This document shows, piece after piece, positions 1 through 7,656 of a stretch of 64,000 nucleotides of DNA (position 1 is its first letter; every line of letters starts with the position of its first letter). The stretch covers positions 186,001-250,000 of the forward strand of contig BAHV02000002.1 of NCBI GenBank assembly GCA_000508965.1, read 5' to 3'. The stretch comes from Dielma sp000508965 (lineage in GTDB: Bacteria > Bacillota_I > Bacilli_A > Erysipelotrichales > Erysipelotrichaceae). Below the pieces are notes generated by a model. That model was not told where the DNA came from. It ran no database searches and saw nothing but the letters and a program-made list of their open reading frames with translations. Position numbers and translations under genes: made by a program.

Positions 1-490
1 CGCTGAATAAAATGATCGAGCCGTCAATGCAGAACATGATCACTTTTAAAGGCACACCTTTCAGTACCTTTTGAATCAGCAGACTTAATGTATCGGTGCC
101 GCCGGTTGCGGCTCCTACTTGAAGGCAGTTGCCGATGGCTGTACCGACACAGCATGCTCCTAATACTGCACATACATAAATATTATCTGTAATATAAGGG
201 ATATATAAATGCGGCACCTGACTGATTAGAAAAGGTGACATTAAAGCAGCGAATAAAACTTTAATCCCAAAACCGCGGCCTAAAAAGATTGCGGAACAGA
301 TTAAAAGCGGTCCGGTGATGGAAAGTGTGACTAACGAAGTAGGCATCTGCAGAAAGTTAGAAATAATAATCGCCAGACCGGTCAGTCCGCCAGGTGCCAG
401 TGAATGCTGAGAGAAAAAAATGTTAACAGCAATGGCAATCAGCAGAGAAGAGGCTGCGATGCGGATAATTTCAATAAGCACTCGTTTCAT
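1..490 (-). CDS. YitT family membrane protein, N-terminal part (cut by window edge)
   Basis: The frame runs from an ATG at 490 down to base 1 without a stop, giving 163 residues of an integral membrane protein. The start MKRVLIEIIRIAASSLLIAI, the segment HSLAPGGLTGLAIII and the later GAATGGTDTLSLLIQK match the YitT/DUF161 family (multi-pass inner-membrane proteins, molecular function unknown). The C-terminal part lies outside the window. The start codon lies one base past the stop of the alcohol dehydrogenase gene, so it is probably the last or a late gene of the sugar operon. Family assignment is fairly sure; function is not known. Confidence 0.8.
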   Translation of the reverse strand, partial: MKRVLIEIIRIAASSLLIAIAVNIFFSQHSLAPGGLTGLAIIISNFLQMPTSLVTLSITGPLLICSAIFLGRGFGIKVLFAALMSPFLISQVPHLYIPYITDNIYVCAVLGACCVGTAIGNCLQVGAATGGTDTLSLLIQKVLKGVPLKVIMFCIDGSIILFS

Positions 491-491
491 A

Positions 492-1628
492 TCAGTTTAG
501 GATTGACGCTATCAATCGCTGCTCTCTTTCATTCATTTCAAAGCGTGTTTGATTTTCATAATCATGGCGGATATTTTCTAATGCTTCTGTATCCAGCGAA
601 TAATCTTTTAATGAGGATGGCAGCTTGATTGATGTGAGAAATTGAATCATGCTTTCATAAGCATCCTCGCCGTTTTCATTAGCTGAACCGTTAGGCTTCA
701 GACAATCGATGATTATTTTCAACCGTTCATTATAAGCGATTTTTGCGAAATGTGGGAAAGTAATGGCTAGTGAACAGCCGTGATTTACCTTGTAAGCTCG
801 GGAAGAAATGATTTCACCATAGAAATGCGGTGCGTTGCCGCCGCCATTAGACAGACAGATGCCGGCGTATAGATCCGCTAAAGCCATTTGCTCACGATAT
901 TCGATTTTGTTTTCGCTCATTAATTTAGGCAGAACTTTACCGATGATTTTAATACCGGTTAATGCCAATTGTTCACACAGCGGAGATAATTGTCCGTTAT
1001 AGTATGATTCTGCCAGATGACAGAAGGCATCAAAGCCTGTGGAAGCGGTAAGTGAGGGCGGCAGGCTTAGCGTAAGCTTAGGATCAATAATCGTTTCTTT
1101 CGCAAAGAATTCCTGACGGAATACCGTTGTTTTCTTATTGTTTATATCACTGATAACGGCTGCCTGCGTTACGTTGGAGCCTGTTCCCGCGGTAGTGGGT
1201 ATCGTGATCAAAGGAACAACATTTGATTTGAATGATGGCTGGTTCTTAAACTTGTAGCTCGAATCGTAAAAGGCTTGCCAGTCAGCTTTGCCGTCTATTG
1301 CGTAATAAGCAATTACTTTAGCACTGTCAATAACGCTGCCGCCGCCTATCGCTGCTATGCAGTCAGGGTTAAATTCATGGGCAAGCCGGATGCCTTTTAA
1401 AATATCCATTTCAGTAGGATTAGGCCGGATTTGATCAAAGATCTGTACGGTAAAGCCTTGTTTCTTTAATTGTTCTTGTGTGTTGTTTGCCAGCTTTTCA
1501 AAAGTTGGATTATCTGTCTGCATTACCAGCAAACAGCGTTTACCGTACTGTCCGGCTAATTCACCTAATTTTTCGAATTCATCGACACCAAAATGAATTT
1601 TGGTGGGTTGATTATGTGTAAATTTCAT
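492..1628 (-). CDS. Iron-containing alcohol dehydrogenase (butanol dehydrogenase/YqhD-like)
   Basis: A 378-residue protein of the group III metal-dependent alcohol dehydrogenases, which reduce aldehydes or ketones to alcohols with NAD(P)H. The nucleotide-binding GGGSVIDSAK lies near residue 97, PTTAGTGSNV near 145, and candidate metal ligands are the His in FDAFCHLAESYYN and the two His in APHFYGE...VNHGCS. Length is normal for the family. The start has a GGAGG site 7 bases upstream. It lies downstream of the HAD phosphatase in the PTS/epimerase operon, so a carbonyl compound derived from that sugar is a possible substrate (inference). General fermentative aldehyde reduction is the alternative. 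Confidence 0.88.
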   Translation of the reverse strand: MKFTHNQPTKIHFGVDEFEKLGELAGQYGKRCLLVMQTDNPTFEKLANNTQEQLKKQGFTVQIFDQIRPNPTEMDILKGIRLAHEFNPDCIAAIGGGSVIDSAKVIAYYAIDGKADWQAFYDSSYKFKNQPSFKSNVVPLITIPTTAGTGSNVTQAAVISDINNKKTTVFRQEFFAKETIIDPKLTLSLPPSLTASTGFDAFCHLAESYYNGQLSPLCEQLALTGIKIIGKVLPKLMSENKIEYREQMALADLYAGICLSNGGGNAPHFYGEIISSRAYKVNHGCSLAITFPHFAKIAYNERLKIIIDCLKPNGSANENGEDAYESMIQFLTSIKLPSSLKDYSLDTEALENIRHDYENQTRFEMNEREQRLIASILN

Positions 1629-1653
1629 TGTAGAACCTCCATTTTTAAGTAAG

Positions 1654-1676
1654 AAGCTGTCTCAATGAGACAGCTT
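1654..1676 (-). terminator. Intercistronic hairpin between HAD and alcohol dehydrogenase genes
   Basis: A perfect 10-bp stem (AAGCTGTCTC / GAGACAGCTT) with a 3-base loop lies between the HAD stop and the dehydrogenase RBS. On the minus strand it is followed by CTTACTTAAAAA, not a clean U-run, so it may be a partial terminator or an RNA-processing/stability element that lowers expression of the downstream genes. Confidence 0.5.
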
Positions 1677-2476
1677 TATTCAATCCAATTCAAATGCTTA
1701 ACCGCCTTATAGAAGCCATCATCAGTGATAGATTCAGCGATGAAATCAGCTTTAGCTTTTACACTGTCCTGACTGTTACCCATCGCGATACCGTATACGG
1801 CTTCAAACATGGGAATGTCACTAATGCCATCACCTACCGCGGCAGCCTGTGATAAATCAATTCCTAATAATTCACAAGCCTTACGCAATGCGGAGCCTTT
1901 ATCACAGCCTTTTGGGGTGATCTCACAGACCTTTGGCAGCTTCACATATGATAAATCAGGGGCACTTTCATTCAGCTCACAGCCTTGTTTCGGATCGTTC
2001 AGAAAGACTAACAGCTGAATCAAAGCTTCCTGCTCATAAGCTTTGATTTCAGGCACCCAGTTATAATTGCGGATAAAGCCCTGTTTAATTATTTCATCAT
2101 CATGAGCCAAATAATCGTGTCCATCCATGTCAACAAAGCGATAGTTTAACTGTTTTTTATTGATATAAGCGAGTAATTGCTTTAATGCTGACGGTTCAAT
2201 CAATGCCGTCCGCCGTTTTTTGCAACAATCGATAATTGAACCTGACAAAAGCAGCATGCCATTTGCTGACTCAATCAGAGAAGCGGGCAGGCAGGCAGCT
2301 TCCTGAGCTGAACGGGCAGTATTCAGAATAATCTGCACTCCATTGTTTTTAAGCTCATGAAGTGCATACAGGGTCAGATCGGAAATACTGTGACTCTGTT
2401 TGTTGTAGAGTGTACCATCGATATCAAGAAACAAAGCTTGCGGTCTATTCAAGGTTAAACTGACAAGCGGCTTCAT
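1676..2476 (-). CDS. HAD-superfamily hydrolase (Cof-type sugar-phosphate phosphatase)
   Basis: Cof-like HAD phosphatase. Motif I is FLDIDGTLY with the nucleophilic Asp, motif II is LNTARS, and motifs III/IV are in GCDKGSALR and GDGISDIPMFEAV. The C2-type cap between motifs II and III is typical of Cof proteins, which dephosphorylate sugar phosphates and related metabolites in the cytoplasm. The start is uncertain: ATG at 2476 was chosen, but TTG at 2452 (overlapping the upstream stop) would leave the usual short lead before the first Asp, and TTG at 2512 is also open. None has a strong RBS, so translation is probably coupled to the overlapping epimerase gene. Substrate unknown; context suggests a sugar phosphate. 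Confidence 0.82.
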   Translation of the reverse strand: MKPLVSLTLNRPQALFLDIDGTLYNKQSHSISDLTLYALHELKNNGVQIILNTARSAQEAACLPASLIESANGMLLLSGSIIDCCKKRRTALIEPSALKQLLAYINKKQLNYRFVDMDGHDYLAHDDEIIKQGFIRNYNWVPEIKAYEQEALIQLLVFLNDPKQGCELNESAPDLSYVKLPKVCEITPKGCDKGSALRKACELLGIDLSQAAAVGDGISDIPMFEAVYGIAMGNSQDSVKAKADFIAESITDDGFYKAVKHLNWIE

Positions 2477-3167
2477 CAATGGCCGTACGTACCTTTTTAA
2501 CAGCGGCAGCAATGCCGTCAGGGTCTTGATATAACGCGGTTGAGAAAATCAATACATCTGGATTGCATTCTACGATAGGCACCAGATTATTAACACGGAT
2601 ACCGCCGTCAACGGCTAATTCACAAGCAGGATTGCATTCATCAATCATTTTGCGTGCATTCTTCACAAGATTTAACGCACTGCGCCGCCATGCCCAAGTT
2701 TTTTCACCTGCTGGCGGCTGACCGGCACCGTGGATCACAATATGCAGGCGGTCAATATCGTAGATAGCTTCATCGACAAAACATAAGGGTGTATAACAGC
2801 CAATCGTTAAGCCGATTTTCATATTAAATTCATGGCACCAATTAATAATGTAAGCCAAAGGTGCACCAATAAAATTCTCTACCGGCAGAATCAGCATCGT
2901 AGCGCCAGCTGCCGCGATTTTTTCAATAAAAAGGCGATCGCATTCTTGGGCATATAAGTGACATTCTATTTCTTTATCAGTAATACCGCGGACGGCTTTA
3001 ATGATTAAGTGTCCGCCCACTAGCTGTAAATTTCTTAAATCAAGCATATCAGCCGCATCTGAATGACAAATATCAGCGCCTGCGTCTAATGCTTCTTTCA
3101 TCTTTGAGCACACATTGCCATAATCGAAGCTGCCGGCCATACCGGCGGCAATTTTAATATGTTTCAT
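2445..3167 (-). CDS. Ribulose-phosphate 3-epimerase-like TIM-barrel protein (copy 1)
   Basis: A 240-residue protein of the Rpe-like superfamily. The catalytic and metal positions of that fold are visible: His35 and Asp37 (ICHSDAADM), His70 (ECHLY) and Asp187 (AVDGGIR). The phosphate-binding loop differs from classic Rpe: the usual NPGFGGQ segment is replaced by GAGQPPAGEKTWAWRR, so the substrate is probably not simply ribulose 5-phosphate. It is about 84% identical by eye to the product of 5112-5834. A 3-epimerase acting on a ketose phosphate made by the neighbouring PTS is the best guess. RBS AAGGGATGAACA precedes the ATG. Confidence 0.78.
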   Translation of the reverse strand: MKHIKIAAGMAGSFDYGNVCSKMKEALDAGADICHSDAADMLDLRNLQLVGGHLIIKAVRGITDKEIECHLYAQECDRLFIEKIAAAGATMLILPVENFIGAPLAYIINWCHEFNMKIGLTIGCYTPLCFVDEAIYDIDRLHIVIHGAGQPPAGEKTWAWRRSALNLVKNARKMIDECNPACELAVDGGIRVNNLVPIVECNPDVLIFSTALYQDPDGIAAAVKKVRTAIDEAACQFNLE

Positions 3168-3179
3168 TGTTCATCCCTT

Positions 3180-3500
3180 CTATTTCTTCTGCAGAGCATA
3201 TACTTCTTCAGCCTTATCCATTAGTGCTGAGATATTGCGGATTGCCTTATCAATCGGTACTTTAATGATTGGCTTGCCATTAAAACGGTCAGCATTGGCA
3301 ACCGCAATTGCGTGCGCGAAAATGACAACGTCAGCCGCTTGACATACATCTTTGGATAGACGGTCAGTCATATTATACCCTCCCTGCATTTCAGTAAAGC
3401 ATTCATGACCGCGTGCTTCAGCTTCTTTCTTCAATGCGGCAGCTACCATTTTACTATGGGCAACTCCTGCCAGACAGGCAGTGACAACAACTAATTTCAT
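3180..3500 (-). CDS. PTS sugar transporter subunit IIB, fructose type
   Basis: A 106-residue single-domain EIIB of the fructose/mannitol superfamily. The phosphorylated Cys is Cys9 in VTACLAGVAHSKM, in the normal position near the N-terminus. It accepts phosphate from EIIA and passes it to the sugar carried by EIIC. In most fructose systems IIB is fused to IIC; here IIA, IIB and IIC are separate. The AGGAGG site lies 8 bases before the ATG. It is 11 bases downstream of the EIIC gene in the same operon. Confidence 0.9.
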   Translation of the reverse strand: MKLVVVTACLAGVAHSKMVAAALKKEAEARGHECFTEMQGGYNMTDRLSKDVCQAADVVIFAHAIAVANADRFNGKPIIKVPIDKAIRNISALMDKAEEVYALQKK

Positions 3501-3511
3501 AACTTTCCTCC

Positions 3512-4633
3512 TTATAGAACAGACATCATTTCATCTTCGGCATCCGGATCAAAATCTTTGCGTTTCCAGAAAGTTTTTAATAAGATGATCAATACACAAG
3601 TAACTGCCGTACCAGCAACAATAGAGAGAATATAGGCTGGAATGTTGCCGACAAAGAACCAAGACGGCAGACCCATAGCCGGTACAGACAGTGTCTGACC
3701 AAAGAAACCGCCAATCGTTGAGGCCGTCACAACACCACAGAAGCTGGCAATGGTACAGCGGATAATATCGTTTAATACAATTGGCAGTGCTAATTCAGTA
3801 TAACCGCCGATAAAAGTCAGCAGGATTCCTGATTTTGAATATTCCCGTTCACTCTTAGTGAATAAACGAGGTTTGATCATACTGGCAATCATCAGACCTA
3901 AAGGCGGCACCATGATTGCGGATATTCGGGCACCGTAGAAAGTAGTAATTCCTTCAGAAAAGGCGGCACCGGCAATGGTTGAAGCAATTTTAGATATTGG
4001 GCCGCCGTAATCAATACCATCAAGCACTCCCATGATGGCACCCAATACAGCTCCCTGCGAAGAATCAAGATTAGACAGACCTGCGGCAGCCCATGAAGTA
4101 AATGCTGAAATCGGTCCTGTCAATACAGCCAGCAGGAATACACCGACAATCAGACAGGCAATTACCGGCGCAAACATTGACCAAATCTGTTGGAACATTT
4201 TATTTGGACGAATTGCTTTCACAAGGAATAAGGTCAGATAACCAACCATAAATCCAGAAATCAATGCACCTAAATAACCGGAACCATTTGAATTGGCAAT
4301 ATAGGAGCAGACAAAGCCAGGAGCCAGACCCGGTTTATCGGCGATTGAGTAGGCTATATAAGCACCAAAGAATGGTACGAAGAAATTCATTCCCACACTT
4401 CCCAAGGTCGTACACATATTGAAGAACTCAACATCAGGGAAGACACGGATCAAAATACCAAGAGCTTTGAGGATACCGCCCAGCATGATAAAGGGCAGCA
4501 TGTAGGAAATACCGGTTCTCATATGCGAAAACGGATCTTTAAACATATCTTTCAGACTTTCTTTTTGGGTTTCACTAGAACCACCGACTTCAACTTCAAA
4601 ATCCAGGTCTAAATCATTATTATTTACAGCCAT
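3512..4633 (-). CDS. PTS sugar transporter subunit IIC, fructose type
   Basis: A 373-residue multi-pass permease. The N-terminus has an acidic cytoplasmic stretch (NNNDLDLDFEVEV) followed by SHMRTGISYMLPFIMLGGIL, a typical EIIC-Fru opening. The conserved loop is seen as LDGIDYGGPISKIA (family consensus is similar to D-x-GGPxNK), with Pro and Gly kept. It carries the sugar across the membrane and hands it to phospho-EIIB. It lies one base after EIIA. Substrate specificity cannot be read from the sequence; the flanking epimerases suggest a ketose. Confidence 0.9.
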   Translation of the reverse strand: MAVNNNDLDLDFEVEVGGSSETQKESLKDMFKDPFSHMRTGISYMLPFIMLGGILKALGILIRVFPDVEFFNMCTTLGSVGMNFFVPFFGAYIAYSIADKPGLAPGFVCSYIANSNGSGYLGALISGFMVGYLTLFLVKAIRPNKMFQQIWSMFAPVIACLIVGVFLLAVLTGPISAFTSWAAAGLSNLDSSQGAVLGAIMGVLDGIDYGGPISKIASTIAGAAFSEGITTFYGARISAIMVPPLGLMIASMIKPRLFTKSEREYSKSGILLTFIGGYTELALPIVLNDIIRCTIASFCGVVTASTIGGFFGQTLSVPAMGLPSWFFVGNIPAYILSIVAGTAVTCVLIILLKTFWKRKDFDPDAEDEMMSVL

Positions 4634-4634
4634 T

Positions 4635-5108
4635 TTAATTCTCCTTTTCTATCCCGTTTAATAGATTAATAAATTCATCGGCAGATTTCAGATCAGCCAG
4701 CGCTGCACGGAAATCATCCTCTATGGTAAGCGTCGCAATCGTTGAAAGAATTGCCATATGTTCATTATTTTCACCAGTGTGATTATCACCGCTGACCGCA
4801 ATCAGGAAAAGATAACGCACAGGTGTTTCACCATCACCGTCCCAGTCAAAACACTGCTTATTTTTTAAGAAGCATAATGAGGAAGAAAGTACGGTGCTGG
4901 TAATACCATGCGGGATGGCTATTTCCATTGTGCAATAAGTTGAACATAAATCCTCACGTTCTCGAACCGCCTGTTTAAAATCTTTAATATTTTTAATTTT
5001 GCCTTCCTGTGCCAAACGTTCACACAAGGCATCGATACATTCCTCCTTGGAATTAAACTTAGTATCGATCATGACAAGCTTTTCACTTGTTACATCAGTT
5101 AATTTCAT
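4635..5108 (-). CDS. PTS sugar transporter subunit IIA, fructose/mannitol type
   Basis: A 157-residue EIIA of the PtsN/fructose family. The phospho-accepting histidine is His67 in MEIAIPHGI, preceded by the usual VREREDLCSTY segment. It takes phosphate from HPr and passes it to EIIB. Length is normal for a free-standing domain. It lies between epimerase copy 2 and EIIC with gaps of three and one bases, so all are surely cotranscribed. Confidence 0.9.
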   Translation of the reverse strand: MKLTDVTSEKLVMIDTKFNSKEECIDALCERLAQEGKIKNIKDFKQAVREREDLCSTYCTMEIAIPHGITSTVLSSSLCFLKNKQCFDWDGDGETPVRYLFLIAVSGDNHTGENNEHMAILSTIATLTIEDDFRAALADLKSADEFINLLNGIEKEN

Positions 5109-5111
5109 AAA

Positions 5112-5834
5112 TTACTCCAATCCATAACGCTTTACGGCATCATCAATCGCTATTCGGCATTTTTTTACGCCGGCGCTAATTCCTTCAGGATCTTCATAAA
5201 GCGCTGTCGAGAAGATTAATACATCGGGGTTACAGGCCACGATCGGATCAAGATTATGCGGCCGGATACCGCCGTCAACAGCTAATTCACAAGCTGGATT
5301 GCATTCATCGATCATTTTACGAGCCTTTTTCACAAGCTGCAGAGCACTGCGCCGCCAAGCCCAAGTAGTTTCACCCGCTGGCGGCTGTCCAGCCCCGTGA
5401 ATCACGATATGCAGACGATCAATATCATAGATGGCTTCATCCACAAAACACAGCGGTGTATAACAGCCGATAGTTAATCCAACCTTCATATTAAATTCAT
5501 GACACCAGTTAATAATATAGGCAAGCGGTGCTCCCAGAAAATTCTCCGCCGGTACAATCAGCATCGTACAGCCGGCATTGGCAATTTTTTCAATAAAGAG
5601 CCGGTCACATTCCTTTGCATATAAATGACATTCTATTTCTTTATCGGTAATACTGCGAACTGCTTTAATAATCAGATGTCCCCCAATCAGCTGTTGATTT
5701 TTTAAATCAATCATGTCAGCGGCATCCGCGTGACAGATATCGGCTCCGGCATCTAAGGCTTCTTTCATATTGCGGTTAACGTAACCAAAATCGAAAGAGT
5801 CAGCCATTCCGGCTGCAATTTTAATGTGTTTCAT
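5112..5834 (-). CDS. Ribulose-phosphate 3-epimerase-like TIM-barrel protein (copy 2)
   Basis: The first gene of the PTS operon and a paralogue of the product of 2445-3167 (same length, about 84% identity by eye). The same residues are kept: His35, Asp37, His70 and Asp187, and the unusual GQPPAGETTWAWRR loop. Differences cluster at residues 12-24, 192-200 and the last 25 residues. An ATG with GGAGGGTTGGT ahead is the start. The leading position right behind the promoter suggests that it acts early on the imported sugar phosphate. Two copies in one operon suggest a heteromer or two successive substrates (inference). Confidence 0.78.
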   Translation of the reverse strand: MKHIKIAAGMADSFDFGYVNRNMKEALDAGADICHADAADMIDLKNQQLIGGHLIIKAVRSITDKEIECHLYAKECDRLFIEKIANAGCTMLIVPAENFLGAPLAYIINWCHEFNMKVGLTIGCYTPLCFVDEAIYDIDRLHIVIHGAGQPPAGETTWAWRRSALQLVKKARKMIDECNPACELAVDGGIRPHNLDPIVACNPDVLIFSTALYEDPEGISAGVKKCRIAIDDAVKRYGLE

Positions 5835-5872
5835 ACCAACCCTCCATTTGTAATAGCGCTATCTACATTTTT

Positions 5873-5901
5873 AATTTACAATGACTAAAAATGCTTTACA
5901 A
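5873..5901 (-). promoter_or_regulatory. Candidate promoter of the sugar PTS operon
   Basis: On the minus strand TTGTAA (5901-5896) and TAAATT (5878-5873) are separated by 17 bases, and the epimerase ATG follows about 40 bases on. Each hexamer matches 4 of 6 consensus bases, which fits a promoter needing the divergent activator. Confidence 0.5.
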
Positions 5902-5920
5902 GAAAATATATGTACAAAAC

Positions 5921-5936
5921 CTTGCACTAGCACAAG
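5921..5936. promoter_or_regulatory. Imperfect palindrome, possible operator in divergent region
   Basis: CTTGCACTAGCACAAG is an imperfect palindrome (12 of 16 positions symmetric around CTAG). It lies between the divergent regulator and PTS operon and overlaps the likely -35 of the regulator gene. Confidence 0.4.
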
Positions 5937-5950
5937 TGAAATTGTAGACT
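5922..5950 (+). promoter_or_regulatory. Candidate promoter of the PRD regulator gene
   Basis: TTGCAC (5922-5927) and TAGACT (5945-5950) are separated by 17 bases, with the ATG 22 bases downstream. The -35 lies inside the palindrome at 5921-5936, compatible with autoregulation. Confidence 0.45.
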
Positions 5951-5971
5951 TAAAGAAAGAGAGGGTATCTT

Positions 5972-7525
5972 ATGGAACAGCTGTTATCGTTAAAAATATT
6001 TAAAATCTTATGTGAAAGCAATGAATATATTACATCCCAAACCCTTGCGGATAAGTTAATGATATCCAGCCGCAGTGTTAAAACTTATATGGAGGAAGTT
6101 AAACGCATTTGTGAAGTAAAGCAGTGCGAGCTTTTATGTGTTAGGGGTAAGGGATATTATATTAATGAACTAGCTGAGAAAAAATTATCGATTGGATCTA
6201 TGATTATCTATGAAGAAAAAGAAGAGCCTTCCAAGGATGAAAAGCTCTATTTTCTGTTATATTTGCTGATGGTCAAACAAAGTGAACTGTATATTTCTGA
6301 TTTAGAAGTTTACTTTCATATTTCCCGTTCTTCTATTAAACCAATTATTGAAGCTGCCAAGGCTTGGCTGAATGTATATCACATCGATCTGTCCATATCA
6401 CGCAAAAACGGACTGAAGATTTATTATGGGGAGAAACGGCTGCGGCTGGCAATTGCGCATCTGATCGCGGAGTCAATGAATGCTGCTGATGATCAATGTC
6501 CGCTGGATCTTACTCAGATACTTAGTACGTATACTGATCGTATCCCTTTTAATGATGTGAAACAGTTCATCACGCAAATTGTTAAGCAATATGATTTATT
6601 TATATCCAAGTATGATCGGAATTTCTTGAGAATCTTCATTTTAGTTGCGATTGTGCGGATCAATGAAAATCATTTTGTGACAATGACCGAAAATAAACTA
6701 AAATTAATTAATACAGCGGAAATGAAGCCATATCTTAATTATATGAATACGCTGGCCGAGGATTTATTCAAAATTACTTTGCCGCAGGATGAACAGATTT
6801 ACCTTTTTGTCCTTTTGCTGTCAGTAGCTACTACAAATCATGAACATGTGGATAAAATTACCGTGCCATTATTAAAGATGCCTGAATCATGCATCGATGA
6901 AGTGACTCACTGTCTGAAACAGCACTTTGTTTTAAATGAAAGTACTTTAAATGAGTTCAAGAATGATTATAATTCATTGATCATGCGTGAAGCAATCTAC
7001 AATGTCCGTGATAATAACCCGACACGCGATGATTATTATGCCCTCTCCCACTTGAACTTTTATGTCATTAAAGAAGTTGCCAAGGAAATCTTAGCTGTTT
7101 CAATGAATTACTATAAGATTACTTATACAAACCGTTTTATCCATAACCTGACTTATATTATTGATTACTGTATTGAAAAGAATAAAGTCAGTCTGCGTAC
7201 CGTTGTAATTCATGACTGCAATAGCTTTGAATATAAGACTCTATTTTCTATCTTGTTGAAAAAGATACCCTGTATCAGTATTTTGAAAATTATTCCTTAT
7301 CAGGTTGAGGGCAATGATGATTTGCGTGAATATGATTTGATTCTCACAACGGTGCCGATGCAAACAACCAGTGATCATCTGCTGACAATCTCCAAGCTGC
7401 CAAGGGAAAAGGAACTGGCGTTTATTAATGGCAGGATATTAGAAATTTATGAACGGGAGAATTTCAAACGAATCGTCAAAGATTATAAGAATTATACAGG
7501 GAAACCATTTAACTTTGAAAGCTGA
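5972..7525 (+). CDS. PRD-type transcriptional regulator of the sugar PTS operon (BglG/MtlR-like)
   Basis: A 517-residue regulator with an N-terminal helix-turn-helix (roughly residues 5-60, TSQTLADKLMISSRSVKTYM), a middle region resembling PRD modules with His in IAHLIAESMN, and a C-terminal Rossmann-like stretch resembling the EIIB-Gat domain of MtlR/ManR proteins (VVIHDCNSFEYKTLF, ending in LILTTVPM). The usual C-terminal EIIA domain appears absent, since MtlR/ManR proteins are nearer 650 residues. Such regulators sense sugar through phosphorylation by PTS proteins. It is transcribed divergently from the PTS operon and is the obvious controller. RBS GAGAGGG precedes the ATG. Confidence 0.85.
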   Translation: MEQLLSLKIFKILCESNEYITSQTLADKLMISSRSVKTYMEEVKRICEVKQCELLCVRGKGYYINELAEKKLSIGSMIIYEEKEEPSKDEKLYFLLYLLMVKQSELYISDLEVYFHISRSSIKPIIEAAKAWLNVYHIDLSISRKNGLKIYYGEKRLRLAIAHLIAESMNAADDQCPLDLTQILSTYTDRIPFNDVKQFITQIVKQYDLFISKYDRNFLRIFILVAIVRINENHFVTMTENKLKLINTAEMKPYLNYMNTLAEDLFKITLPQDEQIYLFVLLLSVATTNHEHVDKITVPLLKMPESCIDEVTHCLKQHFVLNESTLNEFKNDYNSLIMREAIYNVRDNNPTRDDYYALSHLNFYVIKEVAKEILAVSMNYYKITYTNRFIHNLTYIIDYCIEKNKVSLRTVVIHDCNSFEYKTLFSILLKKIPCISILKIIPYQVEGNDDLREYDLILTTVPMQTTSDHLLTISKLPREKELAFINGRILEIYERENFKRIVKDYKNYTGKPFNFES

Positions 7526-7621
7526 AGATTCTGTAAATGACGTTCTGGTATCGGTTGATTCTATAAAATCAAATGTAAGGAATCTGAATCAAAGTGCGAT
7601 TAAACTGGTGTGAGCAAAATA

Positions 7622-7656
7622 AAAGATGGCTTGTATCCTGCCATCTTTATTTTTTC
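7622..7656. terminator. Bidirectional terminator between PRD regulator and rarA
   Basis: A 9-bp stem AAAGATGGC / GCCATCTTT with a 9-base loop is followed on the plus strand by ATTTTTTC and on the minus strand by TATTTT. It serves the two convergent genes and overlaps the rarA stop codon. Confidence 0.85.
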
